From Tenodera sinensis (taxonomy: Eukaryota; Arthropoda; Insecta; Mantodea; Mantidae), in assembly GCA_030765045.1 (NCBI GenBank), contig CM060961.1:146545038-146609037 (forward strand): a stretch of 64,000 nucleotides of DNA, written 5' to 3'. Both the position numbers and the translations under genes were made by a program. Every line of letters begins with the position of its first letter. Position 1 is the first letter of the stretch. The notes beneath the pieces were generated by a model that saw nothing but the letters and a program-made list of their open reading frames with translations, was not told where the DNA came from and made no database searches. Of this stretch, positions 25,183 to 34,455 are shown in pieces.

Positions 25183-25513
25183 CGTCCTCCAACATTGTGT
25201 CATATCGGACGAATGAATGAAATGAAATGGGTGAAATGATGCTCAAATGAGCCCGAGGTCCATGGAGCTTTAAGTTATCCGACATTCGTCTTCTCAGGGT
25301 AGGGAAAACCTCGGAAAAAAACCTTACCCGGATAACTTACCCTAAGCGAGATTTGAACTCGCGACCTCTTGAACGTGAGGCAGACACGCTAACCATCACG
25401 CTATCGAGGCGGGCCCACTCTCCTGTATAGGTGTGCCGGTAACCCACCCTACCCGGTCCGTATAAGTGTAATACAGGCATTTGGAGAGCAAGCCATATAA
25501 AGAAAGTGGTTCA
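24706..25513 (+). repeat. 5' LTR (interrupted by a SINE)
   Basis: Without the 286-bp insert (SINE plus duplicated target) it is about 522 bp and matches the 3' LTR almost perfectly. A TATTTAAG promoter-like element lies at 24721-24728 and an AATAAA signal at 25071-25076. A 67-codon open frame inside is present in both LTRs, but nothing suggests it is a protein gene. Confidence 0.95.
25141..25414 (-). mobile_element. tRNA-derived SINE (family S2) inside the 5' LTR
   Basis: The minus-strand head has A box TAGCGTGATGGTTAGCG and B box GAGTTCAAATCTCG (tRNA-like, RNA polymerase III internal promoter). The body includes a TCCGAGGTTTT-like block, CATGGACCTCGGGCTCATTT and a CACCCATTTCATT block. It ends in a poly-A tail, seen as about 35 T at 25141-25175. 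A 12-bp duplication, CCACTCTCCTGT, flanks it (25129-25140, 25415-25426). The 3' LTR lacks the insert, so it arrived after the retrotransposon. A sister copy is at 44360-44605. Confidence 0.92.
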
Positions 25514-25517
25514 ATTT

Positions 25518-25535
25518 TGGTAGCAGAGCGTGGTT
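25518..25535 (+). promoter_or_regulatory. Primer-binding site for initiator tRNA-Met
   Basis: TGGTAGCAGAG followed by CGTGGTT matches the complement of the 3' end of eukaryotic initiator tRNA-Met (TGGTAGCAGAGGATGGTT) with mismatches at two positions. It starts four bases (ATTT) after the LTR's terminal CA. It primes minus-strand DNA synthesis. Confidence 0.85.
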
Positions 25536-25595
25536 AAAAATTGCCGGTAGTGAAGGTAGTGGAGTTTTTAGGAGGCCGAGTATTTGATTTTAGTT

Positions 25596-27079
25596 ATGGC
25601 CGTATCGTCAGATTTTCACCTTTTGCGAAAGCATGAATTGCTTTTTGAAGTGGGAATTCGTGGGGGAGATTATTTAATTACGGCAGATGTACCTGCCCTA
25701 TTAGACATTTTCCGTCAGGTCAAGGAGAAGGATTATGTTAAATTGGCCGAAACACATCCTTTAGTAGTAGAGTCCCCTTCATTATGCGAGGCAGCGAACT
25801 TAGAGTTTGCTGAATTGTTTGCTGATCCCAATGCCAGTTCTGGTTTTTCGAAACACCAGATTAGGCGTTTAACTGCTAGAATTTCTCATTATGTGCAAAG
25901 AGTGGATTATTTCTTACGATTTCCCCCGGGCATAAAATTTACGACACCATTAGCTGACTTACGAACCCAGTTTAAGAAATATCTAGATCAACTTTCGCAA
26001 CAGCAGGGGGAAACCTCTTTAGTGTCTAATATGCCGTCTAATGCAGGTCCGCGGCGGCGCCGTGGCCGAGCGGTTAGCGCGCTCGCCTACCACCTAGGCG
26101 GCCCGGGTTCGATCCCAGGGACCCGCATGTGGTATTCGTGGTGGACGAAGCGGCGTCAGGGCGGGTTTTCTCCGGGTACTCCGGTTTCCCCCGCCATCTC
26201 ATTCCACCGGTGCTCCATCTTCATGTATCATCAGTGTCACCGCCTGCGGTGCCGTAGTAGTAAAAGCGGGCGTTAAACACTACAACAACAACAACTAATG
26301 CAGGTCCGACTGTGTCAGCTTTCAAACCCTTAAAACTTTTACATCCACTTCAACAGCTGGCGGAATCATTTCAACCTTTTGAGTTAGTAGATGTTTCAAC
26401 TGCGGTTGAGTTCCTAAAATTTTTGGTTCGGGCTAAAGAGCGTGCAAGATTGTGTGAAGTTTCGGACTTACAATTGTTAGAAGTGATTATGTCCAGATCC
26501 GGAGATATGGTGCGCGATATCATTGGAAATGTTAAAGGGAACGCTGACCCGATAACTGACTTACACGAGAGGGTTTTGAGATGTTTTATTCCTAGTCGCG
26601 TTTCGCATAAGTTAATCCAGGATTATTATTTGAAACCCCAGGGTTTGGGTGAATCTTTTGCGGATTATGTGGCAAGAGTGAAATTGTTTGCACGTGTTTT
26701 GAGATTGCCAGACGCAGAGAGCAAGATTTGTGATTTAATTCTTACTGGCCTGGCTCCTGACACACGTTCGGCTTTGGTGTTTATGTCACGACCAACAAGC
26801 TTTAAAGATTTAGAAGCTCTTTTTCCTCATTTAGCGGAATATCACGCTTCAAATTCGGCACGTGGTGTTGATATGTCTCGACCTCCACCATTCGCGGTGA
26901 AAGACCACTCACAGCATTATGGTAGTGCAGTTCCCGGGCGAGGGAATATTGGGTCAAGTAGGCCTTGTTTTCGGTGTGGATCTACTAGTCATCTGGTAAA
27001 CCAATGTCCGGTTCCTCGTGGTCGGGGGAGGTATGTTCAAGTACCAAAAGAAAGGGGCGTTCCAACACGTCCCAGTTGA
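25596..27079 (+). pseudogene. gag: Ty3/gypsy gag, split by a SINE insertion
   Basis: Gag forms the retrotransposon particle and packages the RNA. The first part starts at the ATG at 25596 (MAVSSDF) and runs to 26051. A SINE with its duplicated target follows, and coding resumes at 26309. Removing the insert and one target copy restores the frame exactly, giving about 408 codons before the TGA at 27077-27079. Near the C terminus is one nucleocapsid zinc knuckle, CFRCGSTSHLVNQC (CX2CX4HX4C), in an Arg/Gly-rich tail (RGRGRY). Read without removal, the first part fuses to SINE-encoded residues and stops at 26276. The stop at 27077 is in the same frame as pol. Confidence 0.9.
26052..26294 (+). mobile_element. 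tRNA-derived SINE (family S3) inside gag
   Basis: The head is leucine/serine-tRNA-like: A box TGGCCGAGCGGTTAGCGCG and B box GGTTCGATCCC. The body is GC-rich with GGGTTTTCTCCGGGTACTCC and GGTTTCCCCCGCC, ending GGGCGTTAAACACTACAACAA with an ACA-repeat tail. The 14-bp duplication CTAATGCAGGTCCG flanks it (26038-26051, 26295-26308). It is unrelated in body to S1 and S2. Confidence 0.92.
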
Positions 27080-27109
27080 CGCCAGGCGTCGGGGGTGCTT
27101 TCGGCTAGC

Positions 27110-30100
27110 ATGACATTTCGTCGTCTGGTAGGCAAGCCAAAATATTTGAAGCCAACAGTGCAGTTGTTGGTTGGTAAACACCCACTGCTTGCCCTTTTAG
27201 ACTCGGGAAGTTCATGTTCATTAGTTCACGAAGCTTACTATTATCAATACCTTGTTAAAGGCTCGAGTAAGCCCCAGAAATGTAATATACAGTGTATTTC
27301 TGTTAACGGTCGTAGCTTCCAGGTAAATACGAAAGTTCAATTAACGATTCGACTGTCGCGATTCACCTGGAAACATATTTTTTATCTGTTGCCAGATTTG
27401 CCTTTTAAAATAATCTTGGGCTCGGACTTTATGGTTCGAGTCGGGCTAAGGCTTGATTTTCGTGCAAAGGAAGTTTCGTTTGATTTTGCGCCAGATGAGC
27501 GCGTTCGATTTCAGGACGGGCAGTTCTCCGAACAGGTCCCTGTTGCTCCAAGTGACCTGGTAGAGCAGGTTAATGCCGAGAGTGTTTTCTCCCATTTGAC
27601 CGCAGATCAGGCTCATGCATTGGAACAGTTGTGCGCTAAACACGCGGCGTTGTTTACAAATCGATTGGGGGTCACGGATTTAGTAGAATATGACATCCAG
27701 TTAACAGACACCACTCCGGTGAAATTAGCTCCATATAGGCTGACTCCGCCCAAAATGGCTCTACTTAGGAGCAAAATTGAGGACATGTTGGAGAAAGGGG
27801 TGATTCGTCCGTCCGTATCTAATTATAGTAGTCCTGTATTTATGGTTCCGAAGGGCAATAACGATTTTAGGGTAGTGGTGGACTATCGACACCTAAATAA
27901 GAGGATCAAAATTGAGGCCCAACCCATGCCGCATTTAAACTCCGCAGCTCATTATTTTGCTGACGCGAAGATATTCACTACTTTAGATTTAAATAATGCT
28001 TATTATCAGATACCTTTATCAGAATCGTCTAAACCTCTGACGGCATTCTCAACCCCTTACCGACTCTATGAGTTTCAAAGGGTACCCTTCGGTTTAGCAA
28101 CCGGTGCCCAAGTATTGTCACGGCTGTTAGATCAATTGTTTTCGGATATTAAGTTTAAGTATGTTTTTCACTATTTAGATGATGTGGTGATTTACTCGCC
28201 CAATTTTGACACGCATTGCCAACACCTTTCAGAAGTCTTTTCGCGTATAGAACGTGCAGGCCTGACCTTACGTAAGGAGAAATGTGTTTTCGCTACAGGT
28301 CAAATTTCGTTTTTGGGTCATATCGTCTCTCCGGCAGGGATAACCATCGATCCCGATCGAACTAAAGCAATACGGAACTTTCCTCCTCCGAAGACCGTTA
28401 GGGCTTTAGCCAGATATATAGGAATGGTAAATTTTTTTAGTAAATTTATCCCTAATTTCGCTGCTCGCGCTGAACCGCTTCATCGACTCCGGCGAAAGGG
28501 AGCCCAATTTTGCTGGAAGGAAGAACAACAACGCGCATTTGAGAATCTCAAGCAGGCTATTATGAATCCTCCCGTTTTGGCTTTTCCCGATTTTTCTCGT
28601 CGGTTTGTCTTACAAACTGATGCTAGTAAAGGATCATTGGCCGCTGTTCTGCTACAGGATTTTCCGGAGGGGCGTCGCGCCATTGCCTATAATTCCCGCA
28701 CTCTTACTCCAGCCGAACGCAAATACTCAGTTTATGAGCTGGAGACCTTAGCCGTCCTGTTTGGATTAGAAAAATATCAGGAGTATCTTGAACATGTGGA
28801 GTTTACGCTCGAGTGTGATAATCAGGCACTCACGTGGTCTCTGGCAACTCCTCGAACCACTGGAAGGTTAGTGCGTTGGGGGGTGCGTATTTCCGCGTTT
28901 AAGTTTGTTCCTGTTCATATTAGAAGTTCTGAAAATTGTGTAGCGGATGCATTAACTAGAGTGTTTACAGAGCCGGTGGACAGTAAATCAGATAGGGATG
29001 ATCTCGCAGCAGTGTGTACCTTTCCCGAATTGTTTGAAGGATTGCCAATACATCAGAGACGAGACTCGGATTTGCGGACTATTATCGACCAATTGGAGGC
29101 CGGTCAGACAGTGCCTTCGTGTCATCTTAAGGATGGCGTACTTTTAACACGTGCCACATTTGACGGCAAGGATAAAGTAGTTTTGCCGCGTGCTCTAGTG
29201 CCCATGGTATGCGAATATTTCCATTCATCACCAATGGGGGGACATTTGGGTATAGCAAAGACTAAAGGTAAAATTCGGGAACATTTTGTGTGGCCAGGGA
29301 TGTATAAAGAGATTACTGCGCATGTTAAGGCATGTCAAATTTGTGCCATGGCAAAACCGGCACAATGTACTGTGTGGAGGGGATTAGCGTCTGAAGTTGC
29401 AACCAAGCCTTTGGAAAAACTGTTTGTAGATTTTGTGGGTCCTTTCCCGCGTTCGGTGCAAGGCAACACTTATGCGTTGGTTACGGTAGACGCATTCACA
29501 AAGTTCGTATGGCTGAGTGCTATTCCTAACGCCACGTCGCATAATGCAATTAAAGAATTGTCAAAGATTTTCGCCGCCTTTGGAGCACCCCGCATTTTGG
29601 TGTCCGATAATGGCACACAATTTACTTCGGGTCAATTTAGGAATTTTTGTTTCACGTGGGGCATTAAAGCAATTACAACTACACCCTACTACCCTCGTCC
29701 TTCTCATGCTGAGAGGTTTAATAGGAATTTGAAGTCGGCTTTAATAGCCTTTCACCATCAAAATCACAAAAGATGGGATTGTAACTTTGCGCATTTACAA
29801 TTAGCCTTTAATACGGCCCGACATGAATCTCATGACACCACCCCGTTTAAGTTGATGTTAGCTTTTGCTCCAAATTTTCCTTTAGCAAATCTTTGGGCTT
29901 TGGACGATCTTCTACCCCAGCATTTTGATGCCGAAGTTATTCGTGCTAATTGGCAACGCGCTTTCAATAATCTTAAAAGAGCACAATTCCGTGTGAAGCA
30001 GAGACATGATGTAAATAAAAGGCCCTCTCCATTTGCGCTTGGCCAACGGGTTATGTGTAGGTCTTATCCTGTGAGCTCGAAGGCCAATGCGTATGCAGCT

Positions 30101-30232
30101 AAATTAGCGCCACGATATACGGGACCATGGGAAATAGTTCGTTTGTATAAAGAGGTATCTGCCACGATCAGGGATCTCTCTTCTGGACATACACGTCGAG
30201 CTCATATTTCCCAACTCAAACCTTTTCCTTGA
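27110..30232 (+). CDS. pol: Ty3/gypsy Pol polyprotein (PR-RT-RH-IN)
   Basis: Intact frame of about 1040 codons; the first ATG is 27110, but the frame is open back to the gag TGA at 27077, so translation probably begins in gag. Domains: aspartic protease with LLDSGSS (about 27196-27216); reverse transcriptase with YLDD at 28172-28183; RNase H with LQTDASKGS (about 28610) and YELETLA; integrase zinc finger HSSPMGGH...CQIC (29222-29345) and catalytic core VDFVG, SDNGTQF and HAERFNR, the last two acids separated by 34 residues. There is no chromodomain and no env follows. Every catalytic residue I looked for is present, so the product could be active and mobilise relatives in trans. Confidence 0.95.
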   Translation: MTFRRLVGKPKYLKPTVQLLVGKHPLLALLDSGSSCSLVHEAYYYQYLVKGSSKPQKCNIQCISVNGRSFQVNTKVQLTIRLSRFTWKHIFYLLPDLPFKIILGSDFMVRVGLRLDFRAKEVSFDFAPDERVRFQDGQFSEQVPVAPSDLVEQVNAESVFSHLTADQAHALEQLCAKHAALFTNRLGVTDLVEYDIQLTDTTPVKLAPYRLTPPKMALLRSKIEDMLEKGVIRPSVSNYSSPVFMVPKGNNDFRVVVDYRHLNKRIKIEAQPMPHLNSAAHYFADAKIFTTLDLNNAYYQIPLSESSKPLTAFSTPYRLYEFQRVPFGLATGAQVLSRLLDQLFSDIKFKYVFHYLDDVVIYSPNFDTHCQHLSEVFSRIERAGLTLRKEKCVFATGQISFLGHIVSPAGITIDPDRTKAIRNFPPPKTVRALARYIGMVNFFSKFIPNFAARAEPLHRLRRKGAQFCWKEEQQRAFENLKQAIMNPPVLAFPDFSRRFVLQTDASKGSLAAVLLQDFPEGRRAIAYNSRTLTPAERKYSVYELETLAVLFGLEKYQEYLEHVEFTLECDNQALTWSLATPRTTGRLVRWGVRISAFKFVPVHIRSSENCVADALTRVFTEPVDSKSDRDDLAAVCTFPELFEGLPIHQRRDSDLRTIIDQLEAGQTVPSCHLKDGVLLTRATFDGKDKVVLPRALVPMVCEYFHSSPMGGHLGIAKTKGKIREHFVWPGMYKEITAHVKACQICAMAKPAQCTVWRGLASEVATKPLEKLFVDFVGPFPRSVQGNTYALVTVDAFTKFVWLSAIPNATSHNAIKELSKIFAAFGAPRILVSDNGTQFTSGQFRNFCFTWGIKAITTTPYYPRPSHAERFNRNLKSALIAFHHQNHKRWDCNFAHLQLAFNTARHESHDTTPFKLMLAFAPNFPLANLWALDDLLPQHFDAEVIRANWQRAFNNLKRAQFRVKQRHDVNKRPSPFALGQRVMCRSYPVSSKANAYAAKLAPRYTGPWEIVRLYKEVSATIRDLSSGHTRRAHISQLKPFP

Positions 30233-31710
30233 TTCCCATGGTTAGATGGAAGGGTTTATGTCCTGTGTTATGTCGCCTTACTTGTTGTGAAATATTTGTG
30301 TAACTTCATTTAAATTGTGTTTTTCTGTGTCCAATGTTTTGATTCTTTTGGTCCGTTCTTTTGGGGACTGTAAACAAAAGCAAGCCACGCGCGTGCTTCC
30401 TGGTTTCCGAGGGCGTGTGTCCTCACCTCGGCACGCTTATGTGTCATTCGACGGCAGGTATGGAGCATCAGCTCTTGTCGAGTGACGTGTGCCAGCTAGC
30501 TGCCGTTTAGCCGGGATTTGAAGGGTGTGCGGGTTGCTCACCACTCGGGGGTTTGTTATGTTGACCGAGTTTACGGTAGGTGTTTGTTTGTGTGTAGATT
30601 GTCGCCGGCGTTTGTGTTGTAGTTTCGTTTTGTGTATGTTGTGGTTGTGCTATGTGTTTTGTTGTGGTAGTGGTTGTGATCTTTGGTGCAGAGTGTGACT
30701 CATATGGTCTAGGCCACAAAGTATTTTAGTTATTGCTAGCAAACTTACTGTGCACAGTATATATTATATGAAAGCATGTATTATTTGAATGTATATAATA
30801 AGAAAGGCCATTCACGTTCTAGTTTCGTTAAATTTTTTTTCTTCTCTGAAGTGTGAAAATTTATTTTAGTTAACATCATTTCTTGTCTCATGTTCCAATT
30901 TCTCTTAAGAATGGTACTTATATTAACTTAGATTACTATAAAGATGTTTATTGTGATTTATTATCGTTAACGCTTTCTGTTTGAAAGATAAATTTCCATT
31001 ACGAAGTTTATTAAATTGATGTATTTCTTATCAATTTTAATCATGGTTTACGCCCTTGGTCAAATTTCATAATTATGGTTATATTGTAAAAGATTTAATG
31101 TATACATATCATACACATTGTTGTAATTCTTATGTTTGGCCCAGTTTGCTGCTGTCTATTTTATTTTGCAGTGGGATTTTGAGAGTTTGTGCCGCCTTCC
31201 TTCTTCTCCATTCTCTTTGTCTTCGACGCCACTCCCTGGTGTGATCTCACCTATGCTACGAATTATGCTGATGGAAGACAGTCCTGGGAAATTGAGCCGA
31301 CACCAGCATTAGCTCTAGCTTGGTGGTCAACTAGCCTTGGAAGCACGGGGGAGACATACTTGGCTCAATTGGAAATTTACTTTCCTGTACTTTCATCTGG
31401 AATCTTCTGGGAGTGTAAGGTACTGGCTCCCGGACCCACTGACAGCTGGAATCTTCCGGCAGTCTAAGGTACTGCCTTCCAGACCCACGGACATCTGGAA
31501 TCTTCCGACAGTGTAAAGTGATAGTAATCCATCATCAAGTGAGGAGGGTGACAGTGTCGGCTTTCCTCCTGTTTGGGTGAGGTGGAAAAACCATGGTTAT
31601 TGTTGACATAAGGAAGTGTTGGTGCCAGGGAGTGCTGAGACAAAAAAAAAAAAAAAAAAAACATTTCCTTTTTTTTCCTATGCCTATTGGCGGCTCTTAG
31701 GCCGTGTTTT
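30233..31710 (+). other. 3' non-coding region of the LTR element
   Basis: There are 1.5 kb between pol and the polypurine tract. No envelope gene is present: no long frame, signal peptide or transmembrane pattern. It includes G/T-rich stretches (30530-30700), a 49-bp tandem repeat (31398-31520) and a 20-A run near 31642. Confidence 0.8.
31398..31520 (+). repeat. 49-bp tandem repeat, about 2.5 copies, before the PPT
   Basis: Units start at 31398, 31447 and 31496, each opening TGGAATCTTC and containing an AGTxTAAGGTACTG block and GACCCAC (the third unit is partial). It may act as a packaging or regulatory sequence; no function is shown. Confidence 0.85.
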
Positions 31711-31724
31711 GGGGGAGGGGGGAG
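31711..31724 (+). promoter_or_regulatory. Polypurine tract (plus-strand primer)
   Basis: GGGGGAGGGGGGAG, separated by TGTT from the 3' LTR start at 31729. It serves as the plus-strand DNA primer during reverse transcription. Confidence 0.8.
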
Positions 31725-31728
31725 TGTT

Positions 31729-32250
31729 TGAGCCAATCGCAGAGTATTTAAGTTGACGCGAGTGGTGTTATTTCATTTGATTTCCGCCAGGAGCGTGACG
31801 GTCGGGTGGCAGGTGAGTGCCTGAAAGCTAGCGGCTAGGCATTCTCGGCGTGAGTTTTCAGGAGGGAGGTCTTATGTCTTGGCAGATCTGGTAAGTGGGA
31901 ACTATCCAGTCGACCGTCAATATATATTGCGTGACTAAGTTAAAGGGGGAGGGCCTTCCTGATTTTTTTTATGCAAGCTTCTTGATGCTCTGCGGATGGG
32001 CTCAATACGGGGAATTCAAATTGTTTGTTAAAGGTACATCTATTGTAATGGTGATAACTGACTTTCAGCAATTATTCTGTTGTTTAAATTATAAATAAAA
32101 AGGTTAATACTGCCCACTACTTTTATTAAATAAAAAAGGGGGGGGGGCATTCCACTCTCCTGTATAGGTGTGCCGGTAACCCACCCTACCCGGTCCGTAT
32201 AAGTGTAATACAGGCATTTGGAGAGCAAGCCATATAAAGAAAGTGGTTCA
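31729..32250 (+). repeat. 3' LTR
   Basis: 522 bp, TG...CA ends, without the SINE found in the 5' LTR. An AATAAA signal is near 32093. The right target copy TCCC follows at 32251-32254. Confidence 0.95.
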
Positions 32251-32254
32251 TCCC

Positions 32255-33130
32255 TTAAGTGGGACCTTTCTTCAAATCTAAGTTCACTCACATGAAGGAC
32301 AATACGAGCTGCACGAACCTTAACAACGTAGAAGAATAACAAAGCTAACCAACTACAACAAAGTGAAACAATACAGGAGAACAATGTAGAAGTGAATTAA
32401 GTGAAGAGTAAAATCAAAACCGGAGCTGGAGTTCCACCATCATACACAGCGAAACTCTGTGTTCTCTAATTGTATAACAGCGTGCATTCACATCCTTTTC
32501 TGTTAGACTCTCGGCTGTGCTGTGATGCATGCGACTTTATTCACAACTTGCGGCACTGCCACAAAGGCAGCCATGGGCATTCTTGACGCCACGCATTACA
32601 AGTACTTCTGCTCTTCCTACTTTGTGGCGCTATTCAACCAGGGAAAAAACTGCCAAAAACGTCAATCATTGTAGCTAGGACAGGATAAAATAAAAACAAA
32701 TAATTAAATTAAATTTGCATTATCACTACCCTAGCACCTAGTATCCAAATCAGGGCGCGTTTCTCATATTTTAATTAGATACGTACATTTCTATACAACT
32801 TTTTTTCAGATGTAAACTAACCCTATCACACTATTATCCAGAAGGTAATATAACAAAAACAAATTCCATCGCGTAATTCTCCTCTGCTGGTATACATATA
32901 TCCGTTTCCTGGATCTTCTCGTTGTATATGTCGTGAGGCAAGACAAGAGCAATTCCCTAGCTGCGCAGCGGCAACTCTTCACCTGAAAGACTGATGGTGG
33001 GGGAAGTTGCGCAATCACGTATGTGCAGAAGTCATAACGTTTCCGTCCACAAAGGAGTGAAGTTCGCTAGCGTAGCTTTAGTGTATATCGCTAATGACAT
33101 ATATGTATAAAAATTAACATTATGACGAAC
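32255..33130. other. Intergenic, nothing recognised
   Basis: The right flank of the LTR element has no supported gene. Confidence 0.5.
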
Positions 33131-33132
33131 AA

Positions 33133-33237
33133 AGCCGGATTGGTTGTCTAATAACTGTATTATCACGTATTTAGCTTTTAATGTTTTACTTCGCATTAGT
33201 AAAGTGATAATACAGTTATTAGACTACCAATCCGGCT
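33133..33237. repeat. Short fold-back (MITE-like) element
   Basis: 34-base arms at 33133-33166 and 33204-33237 are complementary at 33 of 34 positions, separated by a 37-base AT-rich loop. The arms begin AGCCGGATTGGT. No obvious target duplication is visible. The near-perfect hairpin implies a recent origin or selection on the structure. Confidence 0.85.
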
Positions 33238-33299
33238 ACTGATCGTACGCCCACATAAAGAATATTCATTCTGCCCATAAATAATATACATTCTACCTA

Positions 33300-33925
33300 T
33301 ACGCGGAGATGTGGTCACCACCATGCTTCCCCCGGCCTGCACATGAACTACAGACTGCTACCTTTCGGAGCTGCTCAAATGCATCACGATGTGATTGGGC
33401 ATTAATCCTTTACATGGAAGGGCTCAAAAACACCGCTTTCCGTGGCTGGGAAATGGGAGTACTAAGCTTCAACATATTATCACGGTGGCCGCGAGCCCGG
33501 GCACTGCTGGTGAGAGTTGGTGTGCGGCGGCCCGGCGTTTAGCGACGGCAGGAACTTGCCGGAAACGCTTACCTGCCTTAATGGCCCTTTCCCCGGCAGG
33601 ACAGTGGGTCATACGGAAACAATAACTATTGTGTGCTGTTCTGCCGTCTGGACTTTTCCTCTTTATTCACTCCCGGGAACTCCACTTACAGAACTCTCCA
33701 ACTGAGGGAGGACCTTTATAAGGAGCCGCTGAGTGCCGAGTGAGCGAATTAAACGTTTACAAAGCGTTCAGTGGACAGCGACTGTGAATAGTGCCAAGTG
33801 CAGTTCAGTGCGAGTTGTAATCCGACAGTTCTATATTGTAATTCAATTTGACGGTTAAGGTCTGTTGCTCTGAGTTCTGTACGAAAGTGATTTAAGTGTA
33901 ACGTTAGCACTACGCTGACTTGTAG
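33300..33925 (+). promoter_or_regulatory. Candidate TATA promoter and 5'UTR exon
   Basis: A GC-rich stretch (33300-33620) leads to TATAAGG at 33717-33723. About 30-55 bp downstream come AGT/CAGT-rich words (GTTCAGTGGA at about 33766) typical of insect initiators and 5' leaders, then AG|GTAAAT at 33924-33931, a good splice donor. Inference: a core promoter with a non-coding first exon transcribed rightward. It could instead be part of a retroelement LTR; no second copy is seen in the window. Confidence 0.3.
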
Positions 33926-34179
33926 GTAAATAGTGATTAGCAGTAACTGGTGTCTATCATTTGTTACAATATATTCCATTGCGCATTTGAGCATGTTCAA
34001 ATAGGGTGTAATTCAAGTATGAAACTTTGTATATATTCAACACTAACACACAAAATAGTAATACTAATAATAAAAACGACATTATCATTACTATCAATCA
34101 ATATTAATACTATCAATAACAAGAACATCAACAAATATAACAATAACATCAACATCAACAATAATAAAAATAATAAAAT

Positions 34180-34455
<276 letters not shown>

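Larger units (their letters stand above)
24706..32250 (+). mobile_element. Ty3/gypsy LTR retrotransposon, nearly complete
   Basis: Two direct LTRs (24706-25513 including an insert, and 31729-32250) begin TGAGCC and end GGTTCA, flanked by a 4-bp duplication TCCC (24702-24705, 32251-32254). In order: initiator-tRNA primer site, gag with one CCHC knuckle, pol ordered protease, reverse transcriptase, RNase H, integrase (the Ty3/gypsy order), a 1.5-kb 3' region without env, and a polypurine tract. Apart from one A/G difference at the A-run/G-run junction the LTRs look identical, implying recent insertion. Two SINEs interrupt it (in the 5' LTR and in gag), so this copy cannot make full Gag itself, though pol is open. 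Confidence 0.95.

Noticed and set aside
30233..31710. Envelope gene after pol
   Set aside because: No long frame, signal peptide or transmembrane segment; the element is a plain retrotransposon.
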